A DNA stretch of 64,000 bases, from positions 372,001 to 436,000 of the forward strand of contig JAHVKF010000001.1 of the NCBI GenBank assembly GCA_019800895.1. The letters run 5' to 3'. Below the pieces are notes generated by a model. It had not been told where the DNA came from. It saw only the letters and a list, made by a program, of their open reading frames with translations, and did no database searches. The translations under genes were made by a program, and so were the position numbers. Source of the stretch: Halomonas denitrificans. GTDB taxonomy: Bacteria; Pseudomonadota; Gammaproteobacteria; Xanthomonadales; Wenzhouxiangellaceae. The stretch's first letter is position 1. The number at the start of each line of letters is the position of its first letter. This document shows, piece after piece, positions 29,801-39,032 of the stretch.

Positions 29801-31468
29801 ATGCCGACGCCCGCCCCCTCTTCCACCGCCCTGTTCCAACGACCGGTCGCACGTCGGGCCACCCCGACGACCGCCGGCCCGATGATGACCTTCGGCCTGA
29901 TCGCGGCCGCCCTGCTCCTTGCCGTGCCGGCCGCATCGGCCGCAGTCGAATCGGTAACGGTCTATCCCGATCGCGCCAGCGTGACCCGCGTGGTCACGGA
30001 ACGGGTCGGTCCCGCCCAGGCCGAACTCGTCATCGACGACCTGCCGGTCGGTCTGGATCGCGACAGTCTCCGCGTCGGTGCCACCGGCCCCGAAGGCCTC
30101 CGGATCGGCGCGCTGGACTTCGACATCGTCCGCGGCAGCGAACGGGTCAATCCCGCCGCACGCGACCTGACGGAACGCATCGAAGCGCTCGAGGCCGAAC
30201 GCGCCGGTGTCGCCGACCGCATTGCCGCCCGCGACCTCCAGCTCAACCTCCTGCAGCGCGTGGTCGCGCCGTCGGGCGACAACGCGCCCGATCCGGCCGA
30301 CCTGCTCGCCCAGCTCGACCGGATCGGCGAGCAGGCCGATCGCGTCTACGCCGAGCGGCGCGAACTGCTCGAACGACAAGCCGCGCTGAGCGAAGACATC
30401 GAGCGCCTGCAGCGCCAGCTTGCCGATCTCGGCAACCAGCAGCAGGACCGGCTCGAACTGCGCATCGCGCTCGACGCGCCGAACGCCGGCTCGGCCCGCT
30501 TCACGATCGACTACACGGTCGGCGGCGCCTCGTGGCGCCCGGTCTACGAATGGCAACTGGATACGCGGGCCGGCGACCTGACCCTGGTCCAGTCCGCCGA
30601 GGTCCGCCAGGCCACCGGAGAAGACTGGTCGGGCGCCCGGGTCGCGGTTTCGCTGGCCCGGCCGTCCAGCGGCGGGGCCCTGCCGCAACTCTACCCCTGG
30701 TGGATCGATGTCGCCCAGCCGGCCCCGCAGGCGCTCCGTTCACGCAACGCGGCCGAGTCCGCCGCCGACGTCGCCCGCTTCGCCGAGTCGCCGGCGCCGG
30801 GCAAGGCCGCCGGTCACGCACAGGCCGAACTCGCGGGCCCGGCCCTGACCCAGCGTTACGACCTTCCCGGCCGGGTCGCGATTCCGTCGGACAACCAGCC
30901 GCACCGGTTCCGGCTCGACGAGCGCACCCTCGAGGCCGAGCTCGCCGCTCGGGCGGTGCCGAGCCGCCAGCCGGCGGCGTGGACCTTCGTCGAGGCCGAG
31001 TGGACCGGCGACGCGGCGCTGCCGCCGGGGCCGGTCCAGCTGTTCCAGGACGGCGCCTCGATGGGCCGGGCCGGTTTCCCGGGCGCCGCGCCGGGCGCGA
31101 TCATCGAATCGAGCTTCGGCGTCGACGACCGGATCGAGATCGACTACGACCTGGTCCGCCAGGAGCGCGAGGTCACCGGGCTGTTGAGCAAGACGGTCAG
31201 GGAACTGCGCGAACACCGGATCACGATCACCAATCGGCACGCCCGCCCCGTTTCCCTGACGGTGCTGGATCAGTTGCCGGTCTCGCGCGACGAGCGGATC
31301 GAAATCCGCCTGACCGATCGCAGCACGGCACCGGATCGCCGCGACGTCGACGACCAGCCGGGCAGAATCGCCTGGGACCTCGAGCTGGCGCCCGGTCAGA
31401 CGCGGGAACTGGTGCTCGGCGTGGTCGTTTCCTGGCCCGAGGACCTGCCCGGCATCATGGGCTGGTAG
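29801..31468 (+). CDS. exported DUF4139 (MuiA-like) protein
   Basis: A 555-residue exported protein of the mucoidy-inhibitor MuiA group. After a signal sequence near residues 28-47 (FGLIAAALLLAVPAASA) comes the DUF4140 domain (VTVYPDRASVTRVV...LDRDSLRV), a coiled coil of heptad-rich residues about 125-210 (ERIEALEAERAGVADRIAAR, RRELLERQAALSEDIERLQR), then the DUF4139 beta domain starting WRPVYEWQLDT and ending RIAWDLELAPGQTRELVLG. AAGGAG before ATG fixes the start. Its biochemical role is unknown. It lies between obgE and the tandem kinases on the same strand. Confidence 0.9.
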   Translation: MPTPAPSSTALFQRPVARRATPTTAGPMMTFGLIAAALLLAVPAASAAVESVTVYPDRASVTRVVTERVGPAQAELVIDDLPVGLDRDSLRVGATGPEGLRIGALDFDIVRGSERVNPAARDLTERIEALEAERAGVADRIAARDLQLNLLQRVVAPSGDNAPDPADLLAQLDRIGEQADRVYAERRELLERQAALSEDIERLQRQLADLGNQQQDRLELRIALDAPNAGSARFTIDYTVGGASWRPVYEWQLDTRAGDLTLVQSAEVRQATGEDWSGARVAVSLARPSSGGALPQLYPWWIDVAQPAPQALRSRNAAESAADVARFAESPAPGKAAGHAQAELAGPALTQRYDLPGRVAIPSDNQPHRFRLDERTLEAELAARAVPSRQPAAWTFVEAEWTGDAALPPGPVQLFQDGASMGRAGFPGAAPGAIIESSFGVDDRIEIDYDLVRQEREVTGLLSKTVRELREHRITITNRHARPVSLTVLDQLPVSRDERIEIRLTDRSTAPDRRDVDDQPGRIAWDLELAPGQTRELVLGVVVSWPEDLPGIMGW

Positions 31469-31529
31469 GCGACCCCTCGGAGAGGTCCCGCTCCGCTGCG
31501 GTGGACGCCGAGGCGACCCGGGGACCGCT

Positions 31530-31568
31530 GCTATACTCACGCCCGACGGTCGGCCCCGGCCGTCGGGC
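31530..31568 (+). promoter_or_regulatory. extended -10 promoter and leader hairpin of the kinase operon
   Basis: TGC-TATACT at 31529-31537 is an extended -10 element (TATACT 5 of 6). It is followed at once by a 9-bp hairpin, gcccgacgg (31541-31549) and ccgtcgggc (31560-31568), near the predicted transcript start. No -35 box and no T-tract are present. The hairpin could stabilise the leader or bind a regulator. Confidence 0.5.
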
Positions 31569-31591
31569 GACGTGCACTGGACCGGGACTCG

Positions 31592-34141
31592 ATGCCTCCG
31601 ACTCCGCAACAACCCACGCGACGGGGACGGCTCACGCCCAAGCGTCGGAAGCGCATCGACGCGCTGCTCGACAGCTTGCTCGACCTCGATCCGACGGCTC
31701 GCACCGAGCGCCTCGAGGCCCTTGGCCGGCGCTGCCCCCGCATCCACGCCCACGTCGTCCGGCTGGTCGAAGCCTCGACCGCGCCGACCGACTATCTCCA
31801 GACCCTGTTCGAGCGGATGCGCGGAAGCGCGCTCCCCGACGACGCCCCCGAATGCAGCCTGCCGATCGGTACCCGGATCGGCGGCTGGCGCCTGCTCGAA
31901 CCCGCCGGCGCCGGCGGTATGGGCCTGGTCTACCGGGCCGAGCGCGCCGATGGTGCGTTCGAGATGCAGGTCGCGCTGAAACTGATCCGCCGGCTCGAGC
32001 CGGCCCTGGTCCGGCAGCTCGAGATCGAGCGTCGCCTTCTGGCCCGCCTGGACCACCCGAACGTCGCCCGGCTGATCGACGGCGGCGTGACCGACGAGGG
32101 CTGGGCCTGGCTGGCGATGGAATGGATCGACGGCGCCGATCTCGGCGACTGGATCGGTACGCAGCCCGGGATCCGCGAACGGCTGAAGACCTTTGCCGAG
32201 CTGGCCGATGCCGTGGCCCAGGCCCATCGCCGCCGGATCGTCCACGGCGACATCAAGCCGTCGAACGTGCGCGTGGCAAGCGACGGCCGCGCCCGGCTGC
32301 TCGACTTCGGTGTCGCGCGCCTGCTCGGCGACGACGCCGACGACGGCCTGGCCGCGCTGACCCCGGCCTTCGCCGCGCCGGAGCAGAAGCGGGGCGAACC
32401 GGCCACGCCCCAGGCCGACGTCTTCGCATTGGGCGCCCTGCTCTACTGGCTGCTGACCCGCCGCACCCCGGCCGAGGACGACGCCGACGTCCGCCAGGAT
32501 CGGCTGCGGGCCGTCCATCCGCGGGGGCGGGAGCTGGCCGCCCTGGTCGCGACCGCCACCGCCGATGACCCGGACGCGCGCTACGACGGGGTGAACGGTT
32601 TGCTGCGGGATCTCGAGGCATTCCGAACGTTCCGTCCCCTGAGCGCGATGCCGGCGAAGCGGGGCTACGTGATGGCCCGCTTCGTCCGGCGCAACCGGGC
32701 CGGCGTCACGCTGGCGGGGTTGTGCCTGTTGCTGATGATCGCCGGCGTCGCCGGCATCGCCTGGCAGGGACGGATCGCGATCGAGCAGCGCGACCGTGCC
32801 GAGGTCGAGGCCGCCACCGCCGAGCGCGTCACGGACTTCCTGGTCGGCCTGTTCGAACAGGCCGATCCCGAACGGGCCCGCGGCCGCGAACTCACCGCGC
32901 GCGAGCTCGTCGCGCTCGGCACGGAGCGGATCGACGAACTGGACGCCCAGCCACGCGTGCAGACCCGGGTCCTCGGCACGCTGGGGCGGGTGCACCGGGC
33001 CCTGGGAGACTACGAGGCCGCCGAGCCCCTGCTGCGCCGCGCGCTGGCACTGGCCGACGCCACCCCGGGCGCCACGGCGGTCCAGCGCGCCGAACTTCGC
33101 GTTCGCCTCGGCGACCTGCTGAGCGCGGCCGGCCGCTATCCCGAGGCGCGCGAACGGACCGAAGAGGCCCTCGAGCTCCTGCCGCCGGGGCCGGGGCCGG
33201 AGCGCGCCGACACGCTCAACAACCTGGGCAACATCGCCTACGCCGAGGGCGACTTCGCCGCCAGCCAGGCTTACTACGAAGAGGCCCTGTCCATCCACCG
33301 GACGATCGACGCGGGCGGCGAAGGCGAAGCCCTGGTGCTGCTCAATCTCGGCTCCGTGTTCGCGATCCGCGACCAGCTCCAGCAGGCGCGCGATCATTTC
33401 CAGCAGGCCTGGACGATGCGCCTGGAGCTGCTCGGCGAAGAACACCCGGATACGGCCGATGCGCTCTATCGCGTCGCCGATTCGCAGATGTCGATGGGCG
33501 AACTCGACGCCGCGGAAGAAACCTACCTCCGCGTGCTCGACCGCTACCGGACCATCTACGGAGATCGCCACCCGCGCACGGCGTGGCTGCTCCACTCGAT
33601 CGGCATCCTCAAGTGGCGGCAGGGCGATCTCTACGCGGCCGAACCGTACTGGTCCGAGGCCCTGGCGATCCGGCGCGAGGTGCTCGACCCGATGCACCCC
33701 GACATCGGCGCCAGCCTGAACGCGATGACCTTCGTGATGCGCGACCAGGGCCGCCTGGCCGAAGCCCGGGAGGTGCTGCAGGAGGTCCTGGCGATCGCCC
33801 GGACCCGGTTCGGCGAATCGCATTACGCCGTGGCCTCGACGCTGCACAACCTCGGCATCCTGGCGCTGGAGATGGGCCGTCCGGACGAGGCCGAAGCGCG
33901 CCTGGACGCCGCCTACGCGATGCGCCGGGAGCTGCTCGGCGACATCCACTCCGAGGTGGCCAATTCGCAGGAAGGCCTGGCCCGCCTCGCCCGCGCCCGT
34001 GGCGACATCGAGTCGGCACGCGAATGGGCCCGACGAGCGCTGGCCACCTTCGCCGAAGTCCACGGCCGGGACGACCACCCGGAGGCCGCACGCACCCGGG
34101 CACTGCTTGCCGACCTCGACGACGCGGAATCCGATGGCTGA
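31592..34141 (+). CDS. membrane Ser/Thr protein kinase with TPR tail (copy 1)
   Basis: The 849-residue protein has four parts. A short helical module (14-60, RRKRIDALLDSLLDLDP) comes first. A Hanks-type kinase domain (96-345) follows, with glycine loop PAGAGGMGLVYR, K130 in VALKLI, E145, HGDIKPSN at 218-225, DFG at 238 and AAPEQ at 261-265. The catalytic loop is HGD and not HRD, so this is a non-RD kinase. One membrane span (371-391) is next, then 450 extracytoplasmic residues with about ten TPR repeats (ADTLNNLGNIAYAEGDFAAS and similar). It probably couples an external protein contact to cytoplasmic phosphorylation. The stop overlaps the start of copy 2 by eight bases. Targets are unknown. 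Confidence 0.94.
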   Translation: MPPTPQQPTRRGRLTPKRRKRIDALLDSLLDLDPTARTERLEALGRRCPRIHAHVVRLVEASTAPTDYLQTLFERMRGSALPDDAPECSLPIGTRIGGWRLLEPAGAGGMGLVYRAERADGAFEMQVALKLIRRLEPALVRQLEIERRLLARLDHPNVARLIDGGVTDEGWAWLAMEWIDGADLGDWIGTQPGIRERLKTFAELADAVAQAHRRRIVHGDIKPSNVRVASDGRARLLDFGVARLLGDDADDGLAALTPAFAAPEQKRGEPATPQADVFALGALLYWLLTRRTPAEDDADVRQDRLRAVHPRGRELAALVATATADDPDARYDGVNGLLRDLEAFRTFRPLSAMPAKRGYVMARFVRRNRAGVTLAGLCLLLMIAGVAGIAWQGRIAIEQRDRAEVEAATAERVTDFLVGLFEQADPERARGRELTARELVALGTERIDELDAQPRVQTRVLGTLGRVHRALGDYEAAEPLLRRALALADATPGATAVQRAELRVRLGDLLSAAGRYPEARERTEEALELLPPGPGPERADTLNNLGNIAYAEGDFAASQAYYEEALSIHRTIDAGGEGEALVLLNLGSVFAIRDQLQQARDHFQQAWTMRLELLGEEHPDTADALYRVADSQMSMGELDAAEETYLRVLDRYRTIYGDRHPRTAWLLHSIGILKWRQGDLYAAEPYWSEALAIRREVLDPMHPDIGASLNAMTFVMRDQGRLAEAREVLQEVLAIARTRFGESHYAVASTLHNLGILALEMGRPDEAEARLDAAYAMRRELLGDIHSEVANSQEGLARLARARGDIESAREWARRALATFAEVHGRDDHPEAARTRALLADLDDAESDG

Positions 34142-36812
34142 ACCTCCCGCGCGTCTGACTCCGGCTCGCCGTCGCCTGCTTGACCGGCTGTTCGACGAAC
34201 TGCTCGACCTCGGCGACAGTGCGCGCCGGAGTCGACTGGACCGGCTCGCGCACAGTCACCCCCGCCTGCACGCCCATCTCGCCCGCCTGGCCGCTGCGGC
34301 CGACCCGGACGACGATGAATTCATGACCGCGTTCGGCCGCGTCGGCGCCGCCGCACTGGCGTCGCTCGATGCCTGCGACGAGCCGATGGCCGGAGGGACA
34401 CGCGTCGGCGACTGGCGATTGCTCGAGACGGTCGGTCGCGGCGGCATGGGCCAGGTCTACCGGGCCGAGCGCGCCGACGGCGCCTTCGAGATGCAGGCCG
34501 CGATCAAGTTCATCCGCACCTCGACCAACCGGCGTCTCGCCGAGCGCCTCGCCGTCGAGCGCCAACTCCTCGCACGGCTCGATCACCCCGGCATCGCTCG
34601 CCTGATCGACGGCGGCACGCTCGACGACGGCCAGGGCTACCTGGTCATGGAGTGGATCGAAGGCCGCGACCTGACCGACTGCCGCGACGAACTGCTCGCC
34701 GATCCCATGGAAACGCTGCGCCGCTTCGCCGACCTGAGCAGCGCCGTGGCCCACGCCCACCAGCGGCGAGTCGTCCACGGCGACATCAAGCCGGCCAACG
34801 TCCGGATGACCGCCGATGGCCGGATGCGGCTGCTCGACTTCGGGGTCGCGCGCCTGGTCACCGACGACGTCGAGCATGGCGGCCTGGCGGCGCTCACCCC
34901 GGCGTTCTCGGCGCCGGAGCAGCTGGCCGGCGAGCCCGCCTCCACCCAGTCCGATCTCTACGCCCTCGGCGCACTGCTGCGCTGGCTGCTGACGGGCCGA
35001 CCGGGCCGGGCCGACGCACCTCCCGCCCGGAGCGAGCTGCCGGCCCCGAGACCCGGGGCACTGCAGGCGATCCTCGACCGGGCGATGCGCGCCGATCCCG
35101 CCGAACGGTACCGTTCGGTGCCCGAGTTCACCGACGACCTGCTCGCCCTGCTCGAGAACCGCCCGGTCCGCGCCAGGCGCACGGGCGCCCTGGCCCGCTT
35201 CTGGCTGTGGTCCCGTCGCCACCGGCTGGCCGCGGCGCTGCTCGGCCTGACCGCTGCGAGCGTCGTGATCGCGTCGCTGGGTCTGGCCTGGCAGTCCGAA
35301 CAGGTCCGGGAACAGCGCGACGCGGCGCTGTACGAGGCCGAGCGGCTCGCCCTGTTGCGCGAGCAGATGGTGCTGCTGTTTCGGGAAGCGGGACGGCAGG
35401 CGGAGGATCGACCCGACGACGGTCCCGGCCCCATCGGCAACGGCATGCGCGGCGCGACCGGCGACAACCCGCGCGGCCTGCTCGCCGACTCCGCCGCCCT
35501 GGCCCAACGACTCTATGCCGGGGACGCCGAAACGCGCGCGGCGATGCAGGCGTTCCTGGGCGAGATCTACATCGCGCTGGACGACTTCGAAGCCGCCGAG
35601 CCCCTGCTCGAAGCGGTCCTGGCCGACGGCGGCGCAGAAACCGACCGCGTCACCGCGTTCGTCGAGGCGGACCTGGCCCAGATCCGCCTGCGCCAGGGGC
35701 GATCGGAGGAAGCGCTGGCATTGGCGGACCAGGCCCTGGATCGCCTGCGCGCACACTCGAGCTCGTCCAGCGTGGCCTATGTCGCCGACACGCTGCAGAT
35801 CCGGGGCCAGGCGCTGCGCGGCCTGGGGCGCTGGGACGCGGCGATCGATGCGCTGCGGGAAGCCCATCGTCTGGCGCGAACCCTCCCCGGCCCGTCCCGG
35901 CTGCGCGCAACCACCGCCAACAACCTCGGCACGACGCTGATCTACCTGGGCCGCAATGCCGACGCGCTGCCCTACCTGGAGCGGTCACTGGCCAACTGGC
36001 GCGGCCTCGACCGCGCCGACAGCCCCGGCGCGTTGACGGTGATGGGCAACCTGGCCGGCCTGCGCCATCAGCGCGGAGACCTCGCCGACGCCGAGGCGCT
36101 GTATCGCGAAACGCTGCGCCGGCGCATCGAGCGCTACGGCGATTCGGGCGCGCTGGCCGCCATGCACCTGAACCTCGGCAGCCTCCTGGTCCTGACCGGC
36201 CGGATCGACGAAGGCGAGCGGCACATCGCCGAGGGCCTGGCCATGATCGAACGCTTCGAGGGCCGCGACAGCGTCAGCTACACGCGCGGCTTGCAGGCCC
36301 GTGCGCGGTTGGACCGGGAAGCGGGCCGCTTCGCGCGCGCCCGGGAAGAGATCGGCCGCGTGGTGGAACGCTTCGCCGACCAGGTCGGCCCGGACCACCT
36401 GTTCACCTCCATCGCGCGGATGGACCAGGCACTGACCGATGCCGTCGCCGGCGAAGCGGGCGGACTGGAAGCGCTGGACCGCGCCCTCCAGGCCCTCGAG
36501 CGAGGCGGAGCGAGCACCGCACGCTTCCGGGCCGAGGCACGATGCCACGAGGCGGCACTGCGCATCGAACGCGGCCTCGACGGCGCCGGCGAAGCGGCCG
36601 CCGAATGCGAGCGAATCTATGTCGAGGAGGTGGAAGTCAGCGAATGGCGTGGCGCCGAGGCCCGCCTGCTGCGCGCGGTGGCCGAGAACCGGCCGGCGAC
36701 GCAGGCCCTGTTGCGCGACCTGGATACGGTCGCACGAACGCTCGGCCCGACCCATGGTCGAACCGAGCGTCTCAGGATCGGATTGCTCGGGTCAGCGGCA
36801 AGACGCCCCTGA
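34134..36812 (+). CDS. membrane Ser/Thr protein kinase with TPR tail (copy 2)
   Basis: The 892-residue paralogue of the preceding gene has the same order: N-terminal helical module (8-50, ARRRLLDRLFDELLDL), kinase domain with VGRGGMGQVYR, K125 in AAIKFI, HGDIKPAN at 215-222, DFG at 235 and SAPEQ, a single membrane span near 364-386, then a long TPR-like region with fewer clear repeats (TTANNLGTTLIYLGRNADAL, MHLNLGSLLVLTGR). The juxtamembrane sequence after the span (REQRDAALYEAERLALLREQ) matches copy 1 only loosely. The ATG overlaps the copy 1 stop and has GGAA upstream, so the pair is translationally coupled. It ends 11 bases from the convergent rpsT. Confidence 0.93.
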   Translation: MAEPPARLTPARRRLLDRLFDELLDLGDSARRSRLDRLAHSHPRLHAHLARLAAAADPDDDEFMTAFGRVGAAALASLDACDEPMAGGTRVGDWRLLETVGRGGMGQVYRAERADGAFEMQAAIKFIRTSTNRRLAERLAVERQLLARLDHPGIARLIDGGTLDDGQGYLVMEWIEGRDLTDCRDELLADPMETLRRFADLSSAVAHAHQRRVVHGDIKPANVRMTADGRMRLLDFGVARLVTDDVEHGGLAALTPAFSAPEQLAGEPASTQSDLYALGALLRWLLTGRPGRADAPPARSELPAPRPGALQAILDRAMRADPAERYRSVPEFTDDLLALLENRPVRARRTGALARFWLWSRRHRLAAALLGLTAASVVIASLGLAWQSEQVREQRDAALYEAERLALLREQMVLLFREAGRQAEDRPDDGPGPIGNGMRGATGDNPRGLLADSAALAQRLYAGDAETRAAMQAFLGEIYIALDDFEAAEPLLEAVLADGGAETDRVTAFVEADLAQIRLRQGRSEEALALADQALDRLRAHSSSSSVAYVADTLQIRGQALRGLGRWDAAIDALREAHRLARTLPGPSRLRATTANNLGTTLIYLGRNADALPYLERSLANWRGLDRADSPGALTVMGNLAGLRHQRGDLADAEALYRETLRRRIERYGDSGALAAMHLNLGSLLVLTGRIDEGERHIAEGLAMIERFEGRDSVSYTRGLQARARLDREAGRFARAREEIGRVVERFADQVGPDHLFTSIARMDQALTDAVAGEAGGLEALDRALQALERGGASTARFRAEARCHEAALRIERGLDGAGEAAAECERIYVEEVEVSEWRGAEARLLRAVAENRPATQALLRDLDTVARTLGPTHGRTERLRIGLLGSAARRP

Positions 36813-36823
36813 CCGGGCCGGCG

Positions 36824-37084
36824 TCAGAGCGCGCGGATGTGCGCGTTGAGGCGCGACTTGTGCCGCGCGGCCTTGTTGGCCGGCATGATGCCCTTGGACA
36901 CGGACTTGTCGATGGCGGGAACCGCCGCCTTGTACGCGGCTTCGGCTGCGGCCTTGTCGCCGGCCTTGACCGCGTTGACGACCTTCTTGATCATGGTACG
37001 AACGTACGACCGCTGGGCCGCGTTGTTCTGACGATTCCGCTCCGACTGGCGGACGCGCTTGCGCGCTGATGCACTATTGGCCAC
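36824..37084 (-). CDS. rpsT: 30S ribosomal protein S20
   Basis: S20 binds 16S rRNA early in 30S assembly. The 86-residue protein begins MANSASARKRVRQSERNRQNNAAQRS and is basic and helical as expected, ending HIRAL. The start is GTG (cac at 37082-37084) with AGGAG six bases before. It has a long leader of about 210 bases behind a strong promoter at 37302-37330. S20 represses its own translation in E. coli and a weak GTG/UUG start is part of that; a similar control is plausible here. Confidence 0.98.
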   Translation of the reverse strand: MANSASARKRVRQSERNRQNNAAQRSYVRTMIKKVVNAVKAGDKAAAEAAYKAAVPAIDKSVSKGIMPANKAARHKSRLNAHIRAL

Positions 37085-37301
37085 GAACTGCTCCTAATCT
37101 CGCGAATTCCGGTTGTTCGATTGATGAATCTCGGTCGATCGTTGACGTCCGACGGCTCGATGCCCGCTCCATGGCAGGTGGCCCATGGGAATTCCGGAGC
37201 TTGAACCTGACAGGCGCGTTCGCCCCTATCGAGTCGCCCGGAACCGGATTCAGCCGAAACGAACGAGAACGATCAAAAAAATGACAAAAATCAAGCCGCA
37301 T

Positions 37302-37330
37302 AGTATCGCCCTGAAACGCCCGCCTGTCAA
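37302..37330 (-). promoter_or_regulatory. sigma70 promoter of rpsT with long leader
   Basis: On the minus strand a perfect TTGACA (37325-37330), a 17-base spacer and GATACT (37302-37307) predict a start near 37295. The resulting leader is about 210 bases and includes a T-run near 37265-37285. The divergent murJ start is only 25 bases away on the other side. Confidence 0.7.
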
Positions 37331-37354
37331 TGGCCGCACCGCTCGGAATCGATC

Positions 37355-38953
37355 GTGAGCCTGGCCCGCTCGGCCGCCTCGTTCAGCGGCATGACCTTGA
37401 TCTCCCGGGTCCTCGGCCTGGTGCGCGACACGGTGCTTGCCCGGACCTTCGGCGCATCGGCGGCCACGGACGCGTTCTTCGTCGCCTTCAAGATCCCCAA
37501 CTTCCTCCGGCGCCTGTTCGCCGAGGGCTCGTTTTCCCTGGCCTTCGTTCCGGTGCTCGCCGAGTACCGCGAACGCGGGGACCACGAGCGGACCCGGGCG
37601 CTGATCGACGCCGCGGCCGGCAGCCTGCTGGCCGTGCTGCTGGTCCTGACCGCCGCGGGCATGCTGGCCGCACCGCTGGTCATCCGGTTGATCTCGCCGG
37701 GTTTCGCCGACCAACCCGAGCAGCTGGCACTGACCAGCGATCTCCTGCGCATCACCTTTCCCTATCTGCCGCTGATCGCGCTGACCGCCCTGGCCGGAGG
37801 CATTCTCAACACGCTCGGTCGCTTCGCCCTGCCCGCCGTCACGCCGGCGCTTCTCAACGTCAGCCTGATCGCGGCGGCGTTGCTGTTCGCCGAGCACTTC
37901 GAAGAGCCCGTCACCGCTCTGGCCTGGGGCGTGTTCGCGGCCGGCGTCCTCCAGCTGGCGATCCAGCTGCCGGCGCTGGCCCGCCACGGCGTCCTGCCCC
38001 GGCCCGTTCCGCGCTTCGCCCACCCCGGCGTCCAGCGCATCCTCCGGCTGATGCTGCCCACGCTGTTCGGCTCCTCCGTCGCCCAGATCAACCTGATGCT
38101 CGACATCGTGATCGCCTCGCTGCTGTTCGAGGCCAGCATCAGCTGGCTGTACTTCGGCGACCGCCTGATGGCCTTTCCCCTGGGCCTGCTCGGCGCCGCG
38201 CTGTCTGTGGTGATCCTGCCGACCCTGTCGTCGCAACACAGCAGGAACAGCGTCGACGCGTTCCGGGGGACGCTTGCCTGGGCCGTGCGCTGGGGCGTCC
38301 TGATCGCGCTGCCGGCGGCCGTGGGTCTCGCCCTGCTCGCCGCGCCGATCGCGACCACCCTCTTCCAGTACGGCGAGTTCAGCGCCATGGACGTCCGGAT
38401 GACCGCGCTGGCCCTGCTGGCGTACTGCATCGGCCTGCCGGCGTTCATCGGCGTCAAGATCCTGGCCCCGGCCTTCTATTCGCGCCAGGACACGGCGACG
38501 CCGGTCAAGATCGGCATCATCGCGCTGGTGGTCAACATGGCCCTGAACCTCGTGTTCGTCCTGGCGATCGTCGCCTGGCAGACCGGCGGCGACTTCGGCG
38601 CCGGCCTGTTCGCGACGCTCGCGGCGCAGCCCGGGGCCCACGCGGGCCTGGCGCTGGCCTCGGGCACCGCCGCCTGGCTCAACGCGTGGCTCCTGTGGCG
38701 CCACCTCGCCGGTCAGCACCTTCGCCCGCGCGTCGGTCACCGGATCGTCCTCGCCGCCGTCTGCGGCGTCGCACTGATGGGTCTGGCGCTGACGCTGATG
38801 GTTCCAGCCCCCGCGGCCTGGATCGAGGCCGGCCTGAGCCAGCGCATCGTCTGGCTGGTTCTTGCGGTCGGCGGCGGGGCCGCGGTCTATGCAGCGGTCC
38901 TGCTGGCCTTCGGGCTGCGGCCTCGTCAACTCGTCCGGCCGGACCCCGGCTGA
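37355..38953 (+). CDS. murJ: lipid II flippase MurJ
   Basis: MurJ moves lipid II across the inner membrane for peptidoglycan synthesis. The 532-residue protein has about 14 hydrophobic segments and the MOP-superfamily N-terminus ASFSGMTLISRVLGLVRDTVLA. FVAFKIPNFLRRLFAEGSFSLAFVPVLAEYR at 43-73 carries the conserved Arg residues of the central cavity. The start is GTG, preceded by GGAA. It begins the murJ-ribF-ileS-lspA block that is conserved in gammaproteobacteria, divergent from rpsT as usual. ribF follows after 79 bases. Confidence 0.97.
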   Translation: MSLARSAASFSGMTLISRVLGLVRDTVLARTFGASAATDAFFVAFKIPNFLRRLFAEGSFSLAFVPVLAEYRERGDHERTRALIDAAAGSLLAVLLVLTAAGMLAAPLVIRLISPGFADQPEQLALTSDLLRITFPYLPLIALTALAGGILNTLGRFALPAVTPALLNVSLIAAALLFAEHFEEPVTALAWGVFAAGVLQLAIQLPALARHGVLPRPVPRFAHPGVQRILRLMLPTLFGSSVAQINLMLDIVIASLLFEASISWLYFGDRLMAFPLGLLGAALSVVILPTLSSQHSRNSVDAFRGTLAWAVRWGVLIALPAAVGLALLAAPIATTLFQYGEFSAMDVRMTALALLAYCIGLPAFIGVKILAPAFYSRQDTATPVKIGIIALVVNMALNLVFVLAIVAWQTGGDFGAGLFATLAAQPGAHAGLALASGTAAWLNAWLLWRHLAGQHLRPRVGHRIVLAAVCGVALMGLALTLMVPAPAAWIEAGLSQRIVWLVLAVGGGAAVYAAVLLAFGLRPRQLVRPDPG

Positions 38954-39032
38954 TCCGCCGCGCCGGGGCCGCCGGCGCAGAGGATCGACGCGAGGCCACC
39001 CCCGAGCGACGCGCCGCCGCTACACTCGCCGG

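Noticed and set aside
30740-34078. Minus-strand open frame of about 1100 codons opposite the DUF4139 and first kinase genes
   Set aside because: No domain or start signal; the opposite strand carries complete, motif-rich proteins.
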